The notes beneath the pieces were generated by a model. That model ran no database searches. It had not been told where the DNA came from and saw only the letters and a program-made list of their open reading frames with translations. The translations under genes were made by a program, and so were the position numbers. DNA of 64,000 bases from CAVORB01 sp963698495 (lineage in GTDB: Bacteria; Pseudomonadota; Gammaproteobacteria; Chromatiales; Chromatiaceae). The DNA lies in assembly GCA_963698495.1 (NCBI GenBank), contig CAVORB010000046.1:62001-126000 (forward strand). The letters are read 5' to 3'. Within the stretch, counting starts at the first letter, position 1, and the number at the start of each line of letters is the position of its first letter. Below are positions 52,153 to 60,601 of the stretch, piece after piece.

Positions 52153-53492
52153 AGGCGTTGTCCTACCTGCTCAGGCGCGGCTTCGCCCATGGCATCCACC
52201 CGGAGGAGCTGAAGGAGCGCACCAAGGGGCTGCACACCCAGCGCATGCCCTTCGTCGCGCGTTACGTGCTGCCATTGAAGCAGCACCTGGGGGCGCCATC
52301 CAAGCCGGTGGTGGAGGTCGGGCGGCGGGTGAGGCGCGGCGAGCTGATCGCCGATTCCGGGGCCTTCGTTTCCACCGCCTTGCACGCGCCGGTCACCGGG
52401 TGGGTGCGCGCCATCGGGCGCCGACGCTTCCCGGACGGGCGCTACGAGCAGGCGATCGAGATCGAGGCGGACCCCTACGCGACCCAGCGCCTGGCGGAAG
52501 AGCGCCCGCCGGACTGGCGCGGCCTGTCGCTCGAGGACCTGGTCCCGGTCATCCAGAGGTCGGGGATCGTCGGGCTCGGCGGGGCGGCCCTGCCGGCACA
52601 CGTCAAGTATTCCCTGCGAGAAGGCCTGAAGATCAAGTACCTGATCGCCAACGGCGCCGAGTGCGAGCCCTATCTCACCAACGACCATCGGGTGATGGTG
52701 GAGCGTCCCGAGGCCCTGCTGCAGGGCCTGGAGATCCTGCACACCTTGCTCGGTGCCGATGAGACCATCATCGGTGTCGAGCAGAACAAGCCGGACGCCA
52801 TCGAGATCCTGCGCGAGCGCATCGGCGGGGACGGTCGCTTCCGGGTACATCCCTTGCGGGTCAAGTACCCCCAGGGCGACTCCAAGATGATGATCAAGTC
52901 GATTCTCGGCATCGAGGTCCCCGCCGGGCTGCACGCGGCGGACCTGGGGATCATCATGAACAACGTCAGCACGGTGGCAGCCATCGCCGACTACTTTGCC
53001 ACCGGCATGCCCTATATCGACCGCATGGTGACGGTCTCCGGCCCAGGCATCCCCTACCCGGCGAACCTGATCGTGCCCCTGGGCACGCCGGTGCGCGAGG
53101 TGCTGCGCTTCTGCGGTGGCCTGAGCGACGACACCCGTGAGGTGATCATGGGCGGCCCCATGATGGGGACCCCGATCGCCAGCCTGGATGCCCCCATCAT
53201 CAAGACCAGCTCCGGTGTGCTCGCCTTCACCGAGCGCGAGACCGCGCGACCCCGGGAGTACCCGTGCATCCGCTGCGGGCGCTGCGTCGAGGCCTGCCCC
53301 TACTTCCTCAATCCATCGCGTCTCGCGCGGCTGGCCAAGGCCCGCATGTACGACGAGATGAAGCGCGCCCAGGTGATGGAGTGCGTCGAGTGCGGCTCCT
53401 GCACCTACTCTTGTCCGTCGGGGATCCCAATCGTGCAGCTCATCCGTGGCGCCAAGAACGACCTCTGGACCAGGAAGGGCAAGACCGGGTGA
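52149..53492 (+). CDS. rnfC: RnfC NADH-binding subunit of the Rnf complex
   Basis: A 447-residue protein: an N-terminal barrel-sandwich segment (VGRRVRRGELIADSGAFVSTALHAPVTG in parts), the NADH/FMN-binding SLBB domain (GIVGLGGAALPAHVK, NGAECEPYLTNDHRVM) and two [4Fe-4S] motifs at the end (CIRCGRCVEACPYFLNP, CVECGSCTYSCPSGIP). It oxidises or reduces NAD(H). The GTG start overlaps the stop of the preceding gene by four bases. Confidence 0.95.
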   Translation: MKALSYLLRRGFAHGIHPEELKERTKGLHTQRMPFVARYVLPLKQHLGAPSKPVVEVGRRVRRGELIADSGAFVSTALHAPVTGWVRAIGRRRFPDGRYEQAIEIEADPYATQRLAEERPPDWRGLSLEDLVPVIQRSGIVGLGGAALPAHVKYSLREGLKIKYLIANGAECEPYLTNDHRVMVERPEALLQGLEILHTLLGADETIIGVEQNKPDAIEILRERIGGDGRFRVHPLRVKYPQGDSKMMIKSILGIEVPAGLHAADLGIIMNNVSTVAAIADYFATGMPYIDRMVTVSGPGIPYPANLIVPLGTPVREVLRFCGGLSDDTREVIMGGPMMGTPIASLDAPIIKTSSGVLAFTERETARPREYPCIRCGRCVEACPYFLNPSRLARLAKARMYDEMKRAQVMECVECGSCTYSCPSGIPIVQLIRGAKNDLWTRKGKTG

Positions 53493-54508
53493 AGAGCAAG
53501 GACCCCAGGCTGCTGGTGCAGCCGTCGCCGCTGCTCAAGCAGCGCATGACCACGGGTCAGGCGATGCGCGACGTCCTCATCGCCCTGCTGCCGGCCACGG
53601 TGGCCGGGATCTGGTACTTCGGCCTCGGCGCCCTGCTGGTCCTGACCGCCTGCATCTCCGGCGCGGTGCTCACGGAATGGGCCTTCGCCCCGGCGGCCGA
53701 TCGTCACGAGCGGATGCGCGACGGCAGCGGCCTGATCACCGGCCTCCTGCTCGGCCTGAGCCTGCCCCCGGGGCTCGCCCTCTGGATGGCCTTCCTCGGC
53801 GGGGTAGTCAGCATCGGGCTGGGCAAGCTGATCTGGGGCGGGCTGGGTCACAACCTGTTCAATCCCGCGCTGGTGGGGCGGGCCTTCCTGCTCGCCGCCT
53901 TCCCGGTGGCCATGACCACCTGGAGCCCGCAGTCCGGCCCCGCGGGCCTGTTCGACGTGCAGCCCTCCAACCTTGCCCTGCCATTCATGCAGGCCGGCTA
54001 CGACGCCGTGACCGCAGCCACCCCCCTGGGCCTGATGAAGTTCGAGTCCCAGCCCACGGCCCTGTGGGATCTGATGCTAGGCAAGACCTCCGGCTGCATC
54101 GGGGAGACCAGCGGGCTGCTGCTGATCCTCGGCGGCGTCTACCTGCTGCTGCGCCGGGACCTGGACTGGCGCATCCCGGCCGGAATCCTGGCCAGCGTCG
54201 CCGCCTTCTCCGGCCTGCTGTTCCTGATCGACCCCGGCAAGTATCCCGGCCCGCTTTTCTCGGTCTTCTCCGGCGGCCTGCTGCTGGGGGCCATCTACAT
54301 GGCGACCGACCCCGTCACCTCGCCCATCACCCCGCGCGGGGCCTGGATCTTCGGCGTCGGCGTCGGGCTGCTCGTGATCCTGATCCGGGTGTTCGGCGGT
54401 TTTCCCGAGGGCGTCATGTACGCGATCCTGCTGATGAACGCCGCCACGCCCCTGATCGACCGCTACACCCAGCCCAGGGTCTTCGGCAAGGGAATCAGGT
54501 CCAGGTGA
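53489..54508 (+). CDS. rnfD: RnfD membrane flavoprotein subunit
   Basis: A 339-residue polytopic protein with the NqrB/RnfD GHNLFNPALVGRAFLLAAFP segment and the covalent-FMN site region AVTAATPLGLMKF, the Thr being the attachment residue. The GTG start overlaps the rnfC stop by four bases. It is part of the membrane electron path and the ion-translocating core. Confidence 0.95.
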   Translation: MKSKDPRLLVQPSPLLKQRMTTGQAMRDVLIALLPATVAGIWYFGLGALLVLTACISGAVLTEWAFAPAADRHERMRDGSGLITGLLLGLSLPPGLALWMAFLGGVVSIGLGKLIWGGLGHNLFNPALVGRAFLLAAFPVAMTTWSPQSGPAGLFDVQPSNLALPFMQAGYDAVTAATPLGLMKFESQPTALWDLMLGKTSGCIGETSGLLLILGGVYLLLRRDLDWRIPAGILASVAAFSGLLFLIDPGKYPGPLFSVFSGGLLLGAIYMATDPVTSPITPRGAWIFGVGVGLLVILIRVFGGFPEGVMYAILLMNAATPLIDRYTQPRVFGKGIRSR

Positions 54509-55170
54509 ACGGCGAACCGGGCACGATCGCCAGGGACACGGGGCCCTCCTCCACCCGGCTGGTGGCGACCCTCGGACTCGCCGGGCTGCTCTCGGGCCTG
54601 ATCATCGTGTCCGTGTACGAGGCCAGCCTCCCGCGCATCGAGGCCTACAAGGCGAAGGTTCTGCGCGAGGCGGTGTTCGAGGTGCTGCCCGGAGTCGCCA
54701 GCATGCAGCGGCTGGTCTACCAGGACGGCCGGCTGCTTCCGAAGGAGTCGGAGGCCAAGGGCGAGGAGGCGGTCTTCGCCGGCTACGACGGCCAGGGCCG
54801 GCTGGTCGGATACGCCGTTCCCGGCGCGGGTCCTGGCTTCCAGGACGTGATCCGGCTCCTCTACGGCTATCTGCCGGCGCGGCGCGAGGTCAGCGGCATG
54901 GAGATCCTGGAGAGCCGGGAGACCCCGGGGCTGGGCGACAAAATCTACAAGGACGCGGATTTCGTGGCGGGCTTCGTCGGGCTGTCCGTCGACCCTGAGA
55001 TCCTGGCGGTGAAGAAGGGCAAGAAGGCGGCCCGCAACGAGATCGACGCCATCACCGGCGCGACCATCTCCTCCAAGGCCGTGGTCCGGATCATCAACGA
55101 GGCGAATCGGGTGTGGGGCGCGCGCCTGGAGCCGCTGTCCGGCCCGGCTTCCGGGGGCACAAATCCGTGA
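54505..55170 (+). CDS. rnfG: RnfG periplasmic FMN-binding subunit
   Basis: A 221-residue protein: one N-terminal membrane helix (LVATLGLAGLLSGLIIVSVY) and an FMN_bind domain with the covalent attachment motif TGATISS near residue 185 and ETPGLGDKI. The GTG start overlaps the rnfD stop by four bases. It carries electrons on the outer face of the membrane. Confidence 0.94.
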   Translation: MNGEPGTIARDTGPSSTRLVATLGLAGLLSGLIIVSVYEASLPRIEAYKAKVLREAVFEVLPGVASMQRLVYQDGRLLPKESEAKGEEAVFAGYDGQGRLVGYAVPGAGPGFQDVIRLLYGYLPARREVSGMEILESRETPGLGDKIYKDADFVAGFVGLSVDPEILAVKKGKKAARNEIDAITGATISSKAVVRIINEANRVWGARLEPLSGPASGGTNP

Positions 55171-55184
55171 GCGCGGAGTGAGCG

Positions 55185-55836
55185 ATGTCGAAGGCACAAG
55201 CTGACGCCTACCAGGAGTTCGTCAAGGGCCTGTGGCGGGACAACCCGGTGTTCGTCCAGGTGCTCGGCATGTGCCCCATGCTGGCGGTGACCAACTCGGC
55301 GGTGAACGCGCTGGCCATGGGCGGCGCCACCTTCTTCGTGCTGGTCGCGTCCAGCTTCCTGGTGTCCTCGCTCAAGCGCTGGATACCGAAACAGGTGCGG
55401 ATCTCCACCTACATCATCATCATCGCCACCTTCGTCACCGTCACCGATTTCACCCTGGCGGCCCTGGTCCCCGAGATCCACAAGGAGCTTGGCGCCTTCA
55501 TTCCGTTGATCGTCGCCAACTGCATGATCCTCGGCCGTCAGGAGGCCTTCGCCTCCCGGCACGGGGTGCGCCTCGCGGTGGTGGACGCGCTGGGGATGGC
55601 GACTGGATTCTTGTTCGCCCTGTTCGCGCTCGGGAGCGTCCGCGAGATCCTCGGCGAGGGCAGGTTCTTCGGCATCGACCTGTTCGGACCGGACTTCGAG
55701 CCCTGGGTCATCATGATCCTGCCGCCGGGGGGGTTCCTCACCCTCGGGTCTGCTGCTCCTGTTCTTCAGCTGGGTGAAGGAGCGCAAGGAGAAGCTCGCC
55801 GAACGGCTGGCCGCGGCGGAGGCCGAGACGCGATGA
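55185..55836 (+). pseudogene. rnfE: RnfE membrane subunit with an apparent +1 frameshift
   Basis: From the ATG the frame encodes a normal RnfE (PVFVQVLGMCPMLAVTNSAVNALAMG in parts, then VANCMILGRQEAFASRHG) through LPPGGFLTLG. At 55746-55748 (GGG) the frame is lost; removing one G restores the expected ending (LLLLFFSWVKERKEKLAERL) and a stop at 55834-55836 that overlaps the rnfA start. As written the frame runs on into rnfA, giving an in-frame RnfE-RnfA fusion. A single-base sequence error is the simplest explanation, since every other rnf gene is intact. Confidence 0.8.
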
Positions 55837-56411
55837 ACGAGCTGGTCTGGATCTTCGTCAGCGCGCTCCTGATCAACAACTTCGTGCTCGCCTATTTTCT
55901 CGGGCTCTGTCCCTTCCTCGGCGTCTCCGGGCGCCTGGAGACCTCTTTCCGGCTCGGGCTGGCGACCGTGTTCGTCATGCTCGTCACCGCCCTGTGCGCC
56001 TGGCTGCTCAACACCTACGTGCTGATCCACGCCCCGTACCTGCGCCTGATCAGCTTCATCGTGGTGATCGCGAGCACGGTGCAGTTCATCGAGATGGTCA
56101 TCAAGAAGCTGAGCCCGGGGCTGTTCCGGGCGCTTGGGATATTCCTGCCGCTGATCACCACCAACTGCGCCATCCTGGGGCTGGCCATCTTCTCCACCAA
56201 CAAGGGCTACGGGCTCGCGGAGGGCCTGATCTACGCCCTTGGCGCCGGGCTCGGCTTCACCCTGGCGCTGGTGCTGATGGCCGGGATGCGCGAGGAATCG
56301 GAGCTTGCACCGGTACCCCGGCTGATCCGCGGCACCGCCATGAACCTCATCATCGCCGGCATCCTGTCCATGGCCTTCATGGGCTTCGCCGGCCTGTTCA
56401 GTCAGGCCTGA
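55833..56411 (+). CDS. rnfA: RnfA membrane subunit
   Basis: A 192-residue, six-helix membrane protein with the RnfA/NqrE landmarks NNFVLAYFLGLCPFLGVSGRLE and PLITTNCAILGLAIF; the Cys in each half ligate the intramembrane [2Fe-2S] cluster with RnfE. The length equals the family standard. The ATG overlaps the restored rnfE stop. Confidence 0.93.
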   Translation: MNELVWIFVSALLINNFVLAYFLGLCPFLGVSGRLETSFRLGLATVFVMLVTALCAWLLNTYVLIHAPYLRLISFIVVIASTVQFIEMVIKKLSPGLFRALGIFLPLITTNCAILGLAIFSTNKGYGLAEGLIYALGAGLGFTLALVLMAGMREESELAPVPRLIRGTAMNLIIAGILSMAFMGFAGLFSQA

Positions 56412-56414
56412 GCC

Positions 56415-56567
56415 ATGTGGAGCCACCTCTGGTCGATTCTCGCCTTGGCGGCCCTGTGCGCGGCATGGGTGCTTTTCCAGCGATGGCTGAAGCGGGTGGA
56501 TCCCGACGGAAGGGAGCTAGAGCAGGGCTGCGGGCGTTGCGCCCGCGACTGCGACAAACGGCGCTGA
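56415..56567 (+). CDS. Small Cys-rich single-helix membrane protein (50 aa)
   Basis: A frame starting three bases after the rnfA stop: a membrane helix (LWSILALAALCAAWVLFQRW) followed by a basic segment and CGRCARDC near the end. Length and Cys motif resemble the small 'FeoB-associated Cys-rich' membrane proteins. It sits where other rnf operons carry rnfH, and may help assemble or stabilise the Fe-S clusters of this complex. Role inferred from position. Confidence 0.65.
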   Translation: MWSHLWSILALAALCAAWVLFQRWLKRVDPDGRELEQGCGRCARDCDKRR

Positions 56568-56604
56568 TCCGACGGCTCGGACCGTCCGTGTTCAGGGGAG
56601 GGGT

Positions 56605-57342
56605 CTATAACCTGGGTGCGCCTACCGCGGCGCACTCCGCGGACTCGCCAACCTCCTTGAAACCGCGCTCCGGGCCAGTGACGTAACTCCCGCCCGTGCC
56701 CCCGCTGGTCTGGCGCCGGTAGGGGACCTCCACCACGCCGTCCTTGACGAAGCCCGAGGGCTTGCCGAGCTCGTCGTAGTAAACGCAGACGCCTTTTTCG
56801 ACCACGAACTCCCCGACGTAACGGTGCGATACCTTGCGCTTGAGGTTGGATGCGAAATCCAGTCCGAGAAAGTGGCTGATCAGGCCGCGGATCACCCCGG
56901 CGTGTGCCACCAGCAGGAGGGTGTCGTTGGCATGCATCCGCTGCAGGGACAGGACGAAGTCGACGCTCCTGCGCTGCATCTGGTGGAAGCTCTCCCCCTC
57001 GGGAAAGACGAAGTCCGGGTCCTTCTTGTACTGAGGGAAATTTGCCTCAACCCAATCCTTTGACTGCTCGAAAAGCTCCCCGTAATTGACCTCGTTGAGC
57101 TCGTACGCGGCGTGCACCAGATCGCATCCCCGCTTCTCGGCGAAGTAACGCGATGTCTCGCGCGACCGCGCCAGGGCGCTGGAGTAAAAGGCGTCGAAGC
57201 GGATGTCCCGGTTACGGATCAGCTCGTCGATATGCGCGAGATCGGCTTCCCAATCGTCCGCCCGCGGGGCATCCCCCCACCCCATAATCCGCCGCTGCTC
57301 ATTGTTGACGGTCTTGTAGTGGCGAACGAGTATGAATCTCAT
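56605..57342 (-). CDS. Histidine phosphatase superfamily protein
   Basis: A 245-residue protein with the phosphoglycerate-mutase-like core: catalytic His in VRHYKTVNN, Arg in SSALARSRETSRYF, acidic EGESFHQMQRR and second His in VAHAGVIRGL. The usual RHGxT is RHYKT, an acceptable variation. The 40-residue tail is unrelated to the family. Substrate unknown; small phosphate esters or phosphoproteins are plausible given the phosphate genes nearby. It converges on the rnf cluster. Confidence 0.88.
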   Translation of the reverse strand: MRFILVRHYKTVNNEQRRIMGWGDAPRADDWEADLAHIDELIRNRDIRFDAFYSSALARSRETSRYFAEKRGCDLVHAAYELNEVNYGELFEQSKDWVEANFPQYKKDPDFVFPEGESFHQMQRRSVDFVLSLQRMHANDTLLLVAHAGVIRGLISHFLGLDFASNLKRKVSHRYVGEFVVEKGVCVYYDELGKPSGFVKDGVVEVPYRRQTSGGTGGSYVTGPERGFKEVGESAECAAVGAPRL

Positions 57343-57678
57343 GACTGACCACTCATTACATGAATCTTAGGAAATTTAATGTAGATGAGAAGCGATTGCC
57401 AGTAATGATTCACGCATGGGTCGGCCGCGGTCACGACCAGTCAGATCCCAAGGCCTAACCTGGGAGGCGTCCGCGGCGCCGTCTTTTCAATGATCGCCCC
57501 CAGCCTCACGGGGGCAGGGCTCGTTAGGGAAGCGTTTGATCAGCACTTCCCGCGGCACATGGATGTGGCGCCATTTTCAAGCGCGTAAGCGATTGAAAAT
57601 GAAGCCATCCAAGAATCGCGCTTCTTGGGTGGCGTGCTGATTTTGGCCAGGATGGCCAATAATCGGCGTCTCCTTAGC
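57343..57678. other. Intergenic region between the histidine phosphatase and NptA copy 2 genes
   Basis: About 335 bases. The first 70 are AT-rich and probably hold the phosphatase promoter. A GC hairpin (GCCCCC / GGGGGC, 57496-57516) precedes repeat copy E, which takes the rest. No gene is visible. Confidence 0.5.
57527..57672 (+). repeat. Dispersed multi-hairpin repeat, copy E
   Basis: Forward copy ending six bases before the NptA stop on the opposite strand, so it forms the 3' end of that transcript. Arms: GGGAAG / CTTCCC around a TGATCA core, GCGGCACA / TGTGGCGC, CATTTTCAAGCGC / GCGATTGAAAATG, CCAAGAA / TTCTTGG and the GGCCA / TGGCC end hairpin. Confidence 0.85.
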
Positions 57679-59514
57679 CTACTCCGCCCGCGAGATAGCC
57701 GGCGGGAGGACGTCCTTGGTGATGCGTTTGGCCAGGGTGTAGATGCGGCGCATCTGATCGACGAACGACATCTGCAGCCGGATCAGCGTCAGGTAGTCCG
57801 GGTCATCCGTGGCAAGGCGCTCGGCCTTTCGCGACAGGAGCCGCTCCGACTGCTCGCGCACCTGCACCTTCAACATCAACACGGATTCGGCGGCGCGCTG
57901 GTCATTGTCGCGCAACGCCTGCACCGTCAGCTCCACCGCCTCGATTACGGTGGCGTACAGCTCCTCCAGCATGGCCCGGGACTCGTCGCCCGCCGCGGAG
58001 TCCACATCGCAAGCCTTGCGCGCGAGGGCTGCCAGGTCCGTCTCGATCACATCCGCGAGGTTCTCCAGATTGTCGGTCGCCATCATCAGGCCCTGAAACT
58101 CCGCGCTTTCCTGGTCCGTGAGCATGCCCTTGCGGACCAACCCCAGGTACCTGAGTATCTCCTCCTCCAGGACATCGACCTGATCATCGCGACGAACGAT
58201 GTCGTCCAGACGCCCCCGGTCGCGATCCCGGAACGCGGGTCCGACGTCTTTCAACATGCCGACGACGATTTCGCCGACCCGCCCCAATTCCAGGCGCACC
58301 TGCTGCAGCGCCACAGTCGGCGCCGCGAGCGCTGCTTGATCGAGGAACTCGGGCCGCGCGATCACCCCCTCTTCGGGTCGGCGCTCGCGAACGAGCCATT
58401 CCGCAAGCCGCGCGAACCAGCCGGTAAACGCGATGAATAGCAGCGTGTTGATCACGTTGAAGAAGGTATTTGCGTTGGCGATCTGACGCGGCACCTCCGC
58501 AGCGGCTCGCGCGGAGCCCTCCAACTCCGGGCTGGACGGCGACAGCCAGACCGCAATGTCCACCAGCAGCCAGATCAACGGCAGCCACAACAAGACGCCG
58601 AGGACATTGAAGGCGACGTGGACGACCGACGCCCGTGTGGCATCGACGGACTTGCTGCTCAGGATGCCCATGAACGCCGTCGTGACGGCGGTGCCGATGT
58701 TTGCTCCCAGCGCCAGCGCGATGCCGGCCGGCAACGACAGCAGCCCCTCGCTCGCCATGGCGATCGCGATCCCGACCGTGGCCGCCGACGACTGGACGAT
58801 GGCGGTGAAGACGGCGCCGGCCAGGATTCCCGCCATGGGCCGCTCCATCGCGGTCAGCATGTCCAGGAAGGGCTGATAGCTGCGGAGCGGAGTCATGGCG
58901 GAGCTCATCAGGCCCATGCCGTAGAACACCAGCCCGATGCCCATGATCATCATGCCGTAGTGCTTCACGCGCTCACGCTTGGCGCTGTAGAACATGAAGA
59001 AGCCGATCGCGACCGGGCCCAGCGAGTACGCCGACAGATTGAAGGCCAGTAGCTGGGCGGTGACCGTGCTGCCGATGTTCGCCCCCATGATGACCCCGAC
59101 CGACTGCGCCAAGGTCATCATGCCGCCGCTGATGAAGCTGACCACCAGCAGGGTGGTGACCGTCGAGGAGTTGAGAACGCCGGTCACGAAGGCACCGGTG
59201 AGTGCGCCCATGAAGCGATTGGTGGTCAGCTGCGCCAGCACCCGCTTCATGGTCTGGCCTGCGGCTTTCTTCATGCCCTCCGACAACAGCTGCAGGCCGC
59301 CGAGGAAAAGGGCAAGACCGCCGAACAGCCCCAGGCCGAGCTGCAGCCAATCCGGGGACACCTGCTCGGTTGACTGTTCGGCAGCGGCGGCGATCAAGGC
59401 GACCACCAGAAGGGCCACGCCCGCGGAGAGCGCAGAGAGACGGACGGCGACGCGCCGGATCGGGTCCGCAAACCCGCCTCGCGGCCGCAGGTTGAGATGC
59501 TGGTGTTGGATCAT
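57679..59514 (-). CDS. NptA-type Na+/phosphate cotransporter with PhoU domain (copy 2)
   Basis: A 611-residue homologue of the copy at 27.6-29.4 kb: two Na_Pi_cotrans repeats and a C-terminal PhoU-like domain (about 385-600; LMMATDNLENLADVIETDL). The first half-motif reads NSSTVTT (from N115) where copy 1 and most family members have QSSS; the second (QSSAATV) is also looser. Transport may therefore be altered. Start ATG encoding MIQHQHLNL chosen; sequence upstream is not conserved. It is followed by repeat copy E. Confidence 0.9.
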   Translation of the reverse strand: MIQHQHLNLRPRGGFADPIRRVAVRLSALSAGVALLVVALIAAAAEQSTEQVSPDWLQLGLGLFGGLALFLGGLQLLSEGMKKAAGQTMKRVLAQLTTNRFMGALTGAFVTGVLNSSTVTTLLVVSFISGGMMTLAQSVGVIMGANIGSTVTAQLLAFNLSAYSLGPVAIGFFMFYSAKRERVKHYGMMIMGIGLVFYGMGLMSSAMTPLRSYQPFLDMLTAMERPMAGILAGAVFTAIVQSSAATVGIAIAMASEGLLSLPAGIALALGANIGTAVTTAFMGILSSKSVDATRASVVHVAFNVLGVLLWLPLIWLLVDIAVWLSPSSPELEGSARAAAEVPRQIANANTFFNVINTLLFIAFTGWFARLAEWLVRERRPEEGVIARPEFLDQAALAAPTVALQQVRLELGRVGEIVVGMLKDVGPAFRDRDRGRLDDIVRRDDQVDVLEEEILRYLGLVRKGMLTDQESAEFQGLMMATDNLENLADVIETDLAALARKACDVDSAAGDESRAMLEELYATVIEAVELTVQALRDNDQRAAESVLMLKVQVREQSERLLSRKAERLATDDPDYLTLIRLQMSFVDQMRRIYTLAKRITKDVLPPAISRAE

Positions 59515-59601
59515 GCGAGGAATACCTGGATTGAAACGGACCGACCGGGGACGCCGGCCCCCACCGCCAGGCACACAGAACCCGGAGTCGAACCCGATCG
59601 G

Positions 59602-60438
59602 CTACCCGCCGGAAACGGGTCGCTTCTTGGAAACCGTGCGCGGGACGACTCCCTTCTTGGTCGCCGTCTTCTTGGCAACCGCAGGTGTCGCGCTGGCTGC
59701 GCCGCGCTTCTCATCGGCGGAGTCGACCCGCGCGTTCGCGTCAGGTGGCGAGGTGGCGGCGGCCGAGTAATCCTTGACCCTGTCCAGCGCCGCCTTGGCG
59801 TTGCGCTCAGCCGCGTCCAGCCTGGCCTGCGCCTCCTTCGCCTTCTCCAACGCCGCGGCCGCCTCGCCTTGCTCCTTGGCGCTCGCCTGCGCGAGGGCCT
59901 GCGCCGTTCTCGCCTGAGCCTCCGCCGTCTTTGCCTGCGCCCGCGCGGTCTCGGCCTGGGCGGCCGCGGTCTCGGCTTGGGCCTGCGCCTCTACTGCGAG
60001 CTCCGCCTTGGAATCCGAGATGATCCGCTCTGCTTCGGACAGGGCATCCCGCCGCGAACGCTCGATCTCCTTCGCGGCGGCTTGCTTGATCTTGGCGATC
60101 TCCGCCTGGGTCTCTGACCTGACCCGATCGACCTCGGCGCGGGCATCCTCCATCGCCTTGTCCGCCCGCTCCTTCGCTTCCGCCCCCTGCCTGCGCGCCT
60201 CCGCGATCTCGGCCTGGGCCTGCGCGGCCTTCGCCTGGGCCTCCGCCTGCAACTGCGCCGCGAGCGCCTCGGCCTTGGCGGCCTGGGCCTTGGCCTTGGT
60301 GGTCTCCGCCTGCGCCGCGGCCTGGGCCGTCGCGACCCGCTCCTGCGCCTGCGCGACCTCGATCTGGGCCCTGGCCGTCTCGAGCAGCTCCTTGATCAGC
60401 GATGACGCGCCCTTCAGCGACTTGTCTGAACTCGACAT
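59602..60438 (-). CDS. Ala/Gln/Glu-rich coiled-coil protein with a Lys-rich histone-like tail
   Basis: A 278-residue low-complexity protein: nearly all of residues 20-215 is Ala-rich helix with repeated AQAxAET/AEAQARTAQ units, predicted coiled coil, followed by a basic tail with KKTATKKGVVPRTVSKKR, as in AlgP/PhaF and phasin-like granule proteins. It lies between ppk2 and an NptA gene on the same strand, which suggests a polyphosphate-granule or nucleoid-associated role. The repeat regions prevent a firm family assignment. Confidence 0.72.
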   Translation of the reverse strand: MSSSDKSLKGASSLIKELLETARAQIEVAQAQERVATAQAAAQAETTKAKAQAAKAEALAAQLQAEAQAKAAQAQAEIAEARRQGAEAKERADKAMEDARAEVDRVRSETQAEIAKIKQAAAKEIERSRRDALSEAERIISDSKAELAVEAQAQAETAAAQAETARAQAKTAEAQARTAQALAQASAKEQGEAAAALEKAKEAQARLDAAERNAKAALDRVKDYSAAATSPPDANARVDSADEKRGAASATPAVAKKTATKKGVVPRTVSKKRPVSGG

Positions 60439-60601
60439 GGGATCTCAAACTCCTCCTCGGGTGATGTCTTGGTGGGGATCGCCGCCAATTATGAAAAAAG
60501 CGCGCCGCCGGTGCACCGACTTCTCGGCGCTGGTGCATCCGGCGGCGTTCGCCTCGACTGCCGGTCATCCCGGGCGGCGGGACCCGGCTGTGGGAATCCT
60601 C

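Noticed and set aside
55185..56411. Genuine RnfE-RnfA fusion protein
   Set aside because: The linker sequence is out of frame relative to RnfE's conserved C-terminus, and a normal ATGA overlap is recovered by removing one base, so an error is more likely.
19505..57672. CRISPR or transposon interpretation of the five repeats
   Set aside because: Copies are single, not tandem, no spacers or cas genes occur, and no transposase or target duplication is visible.
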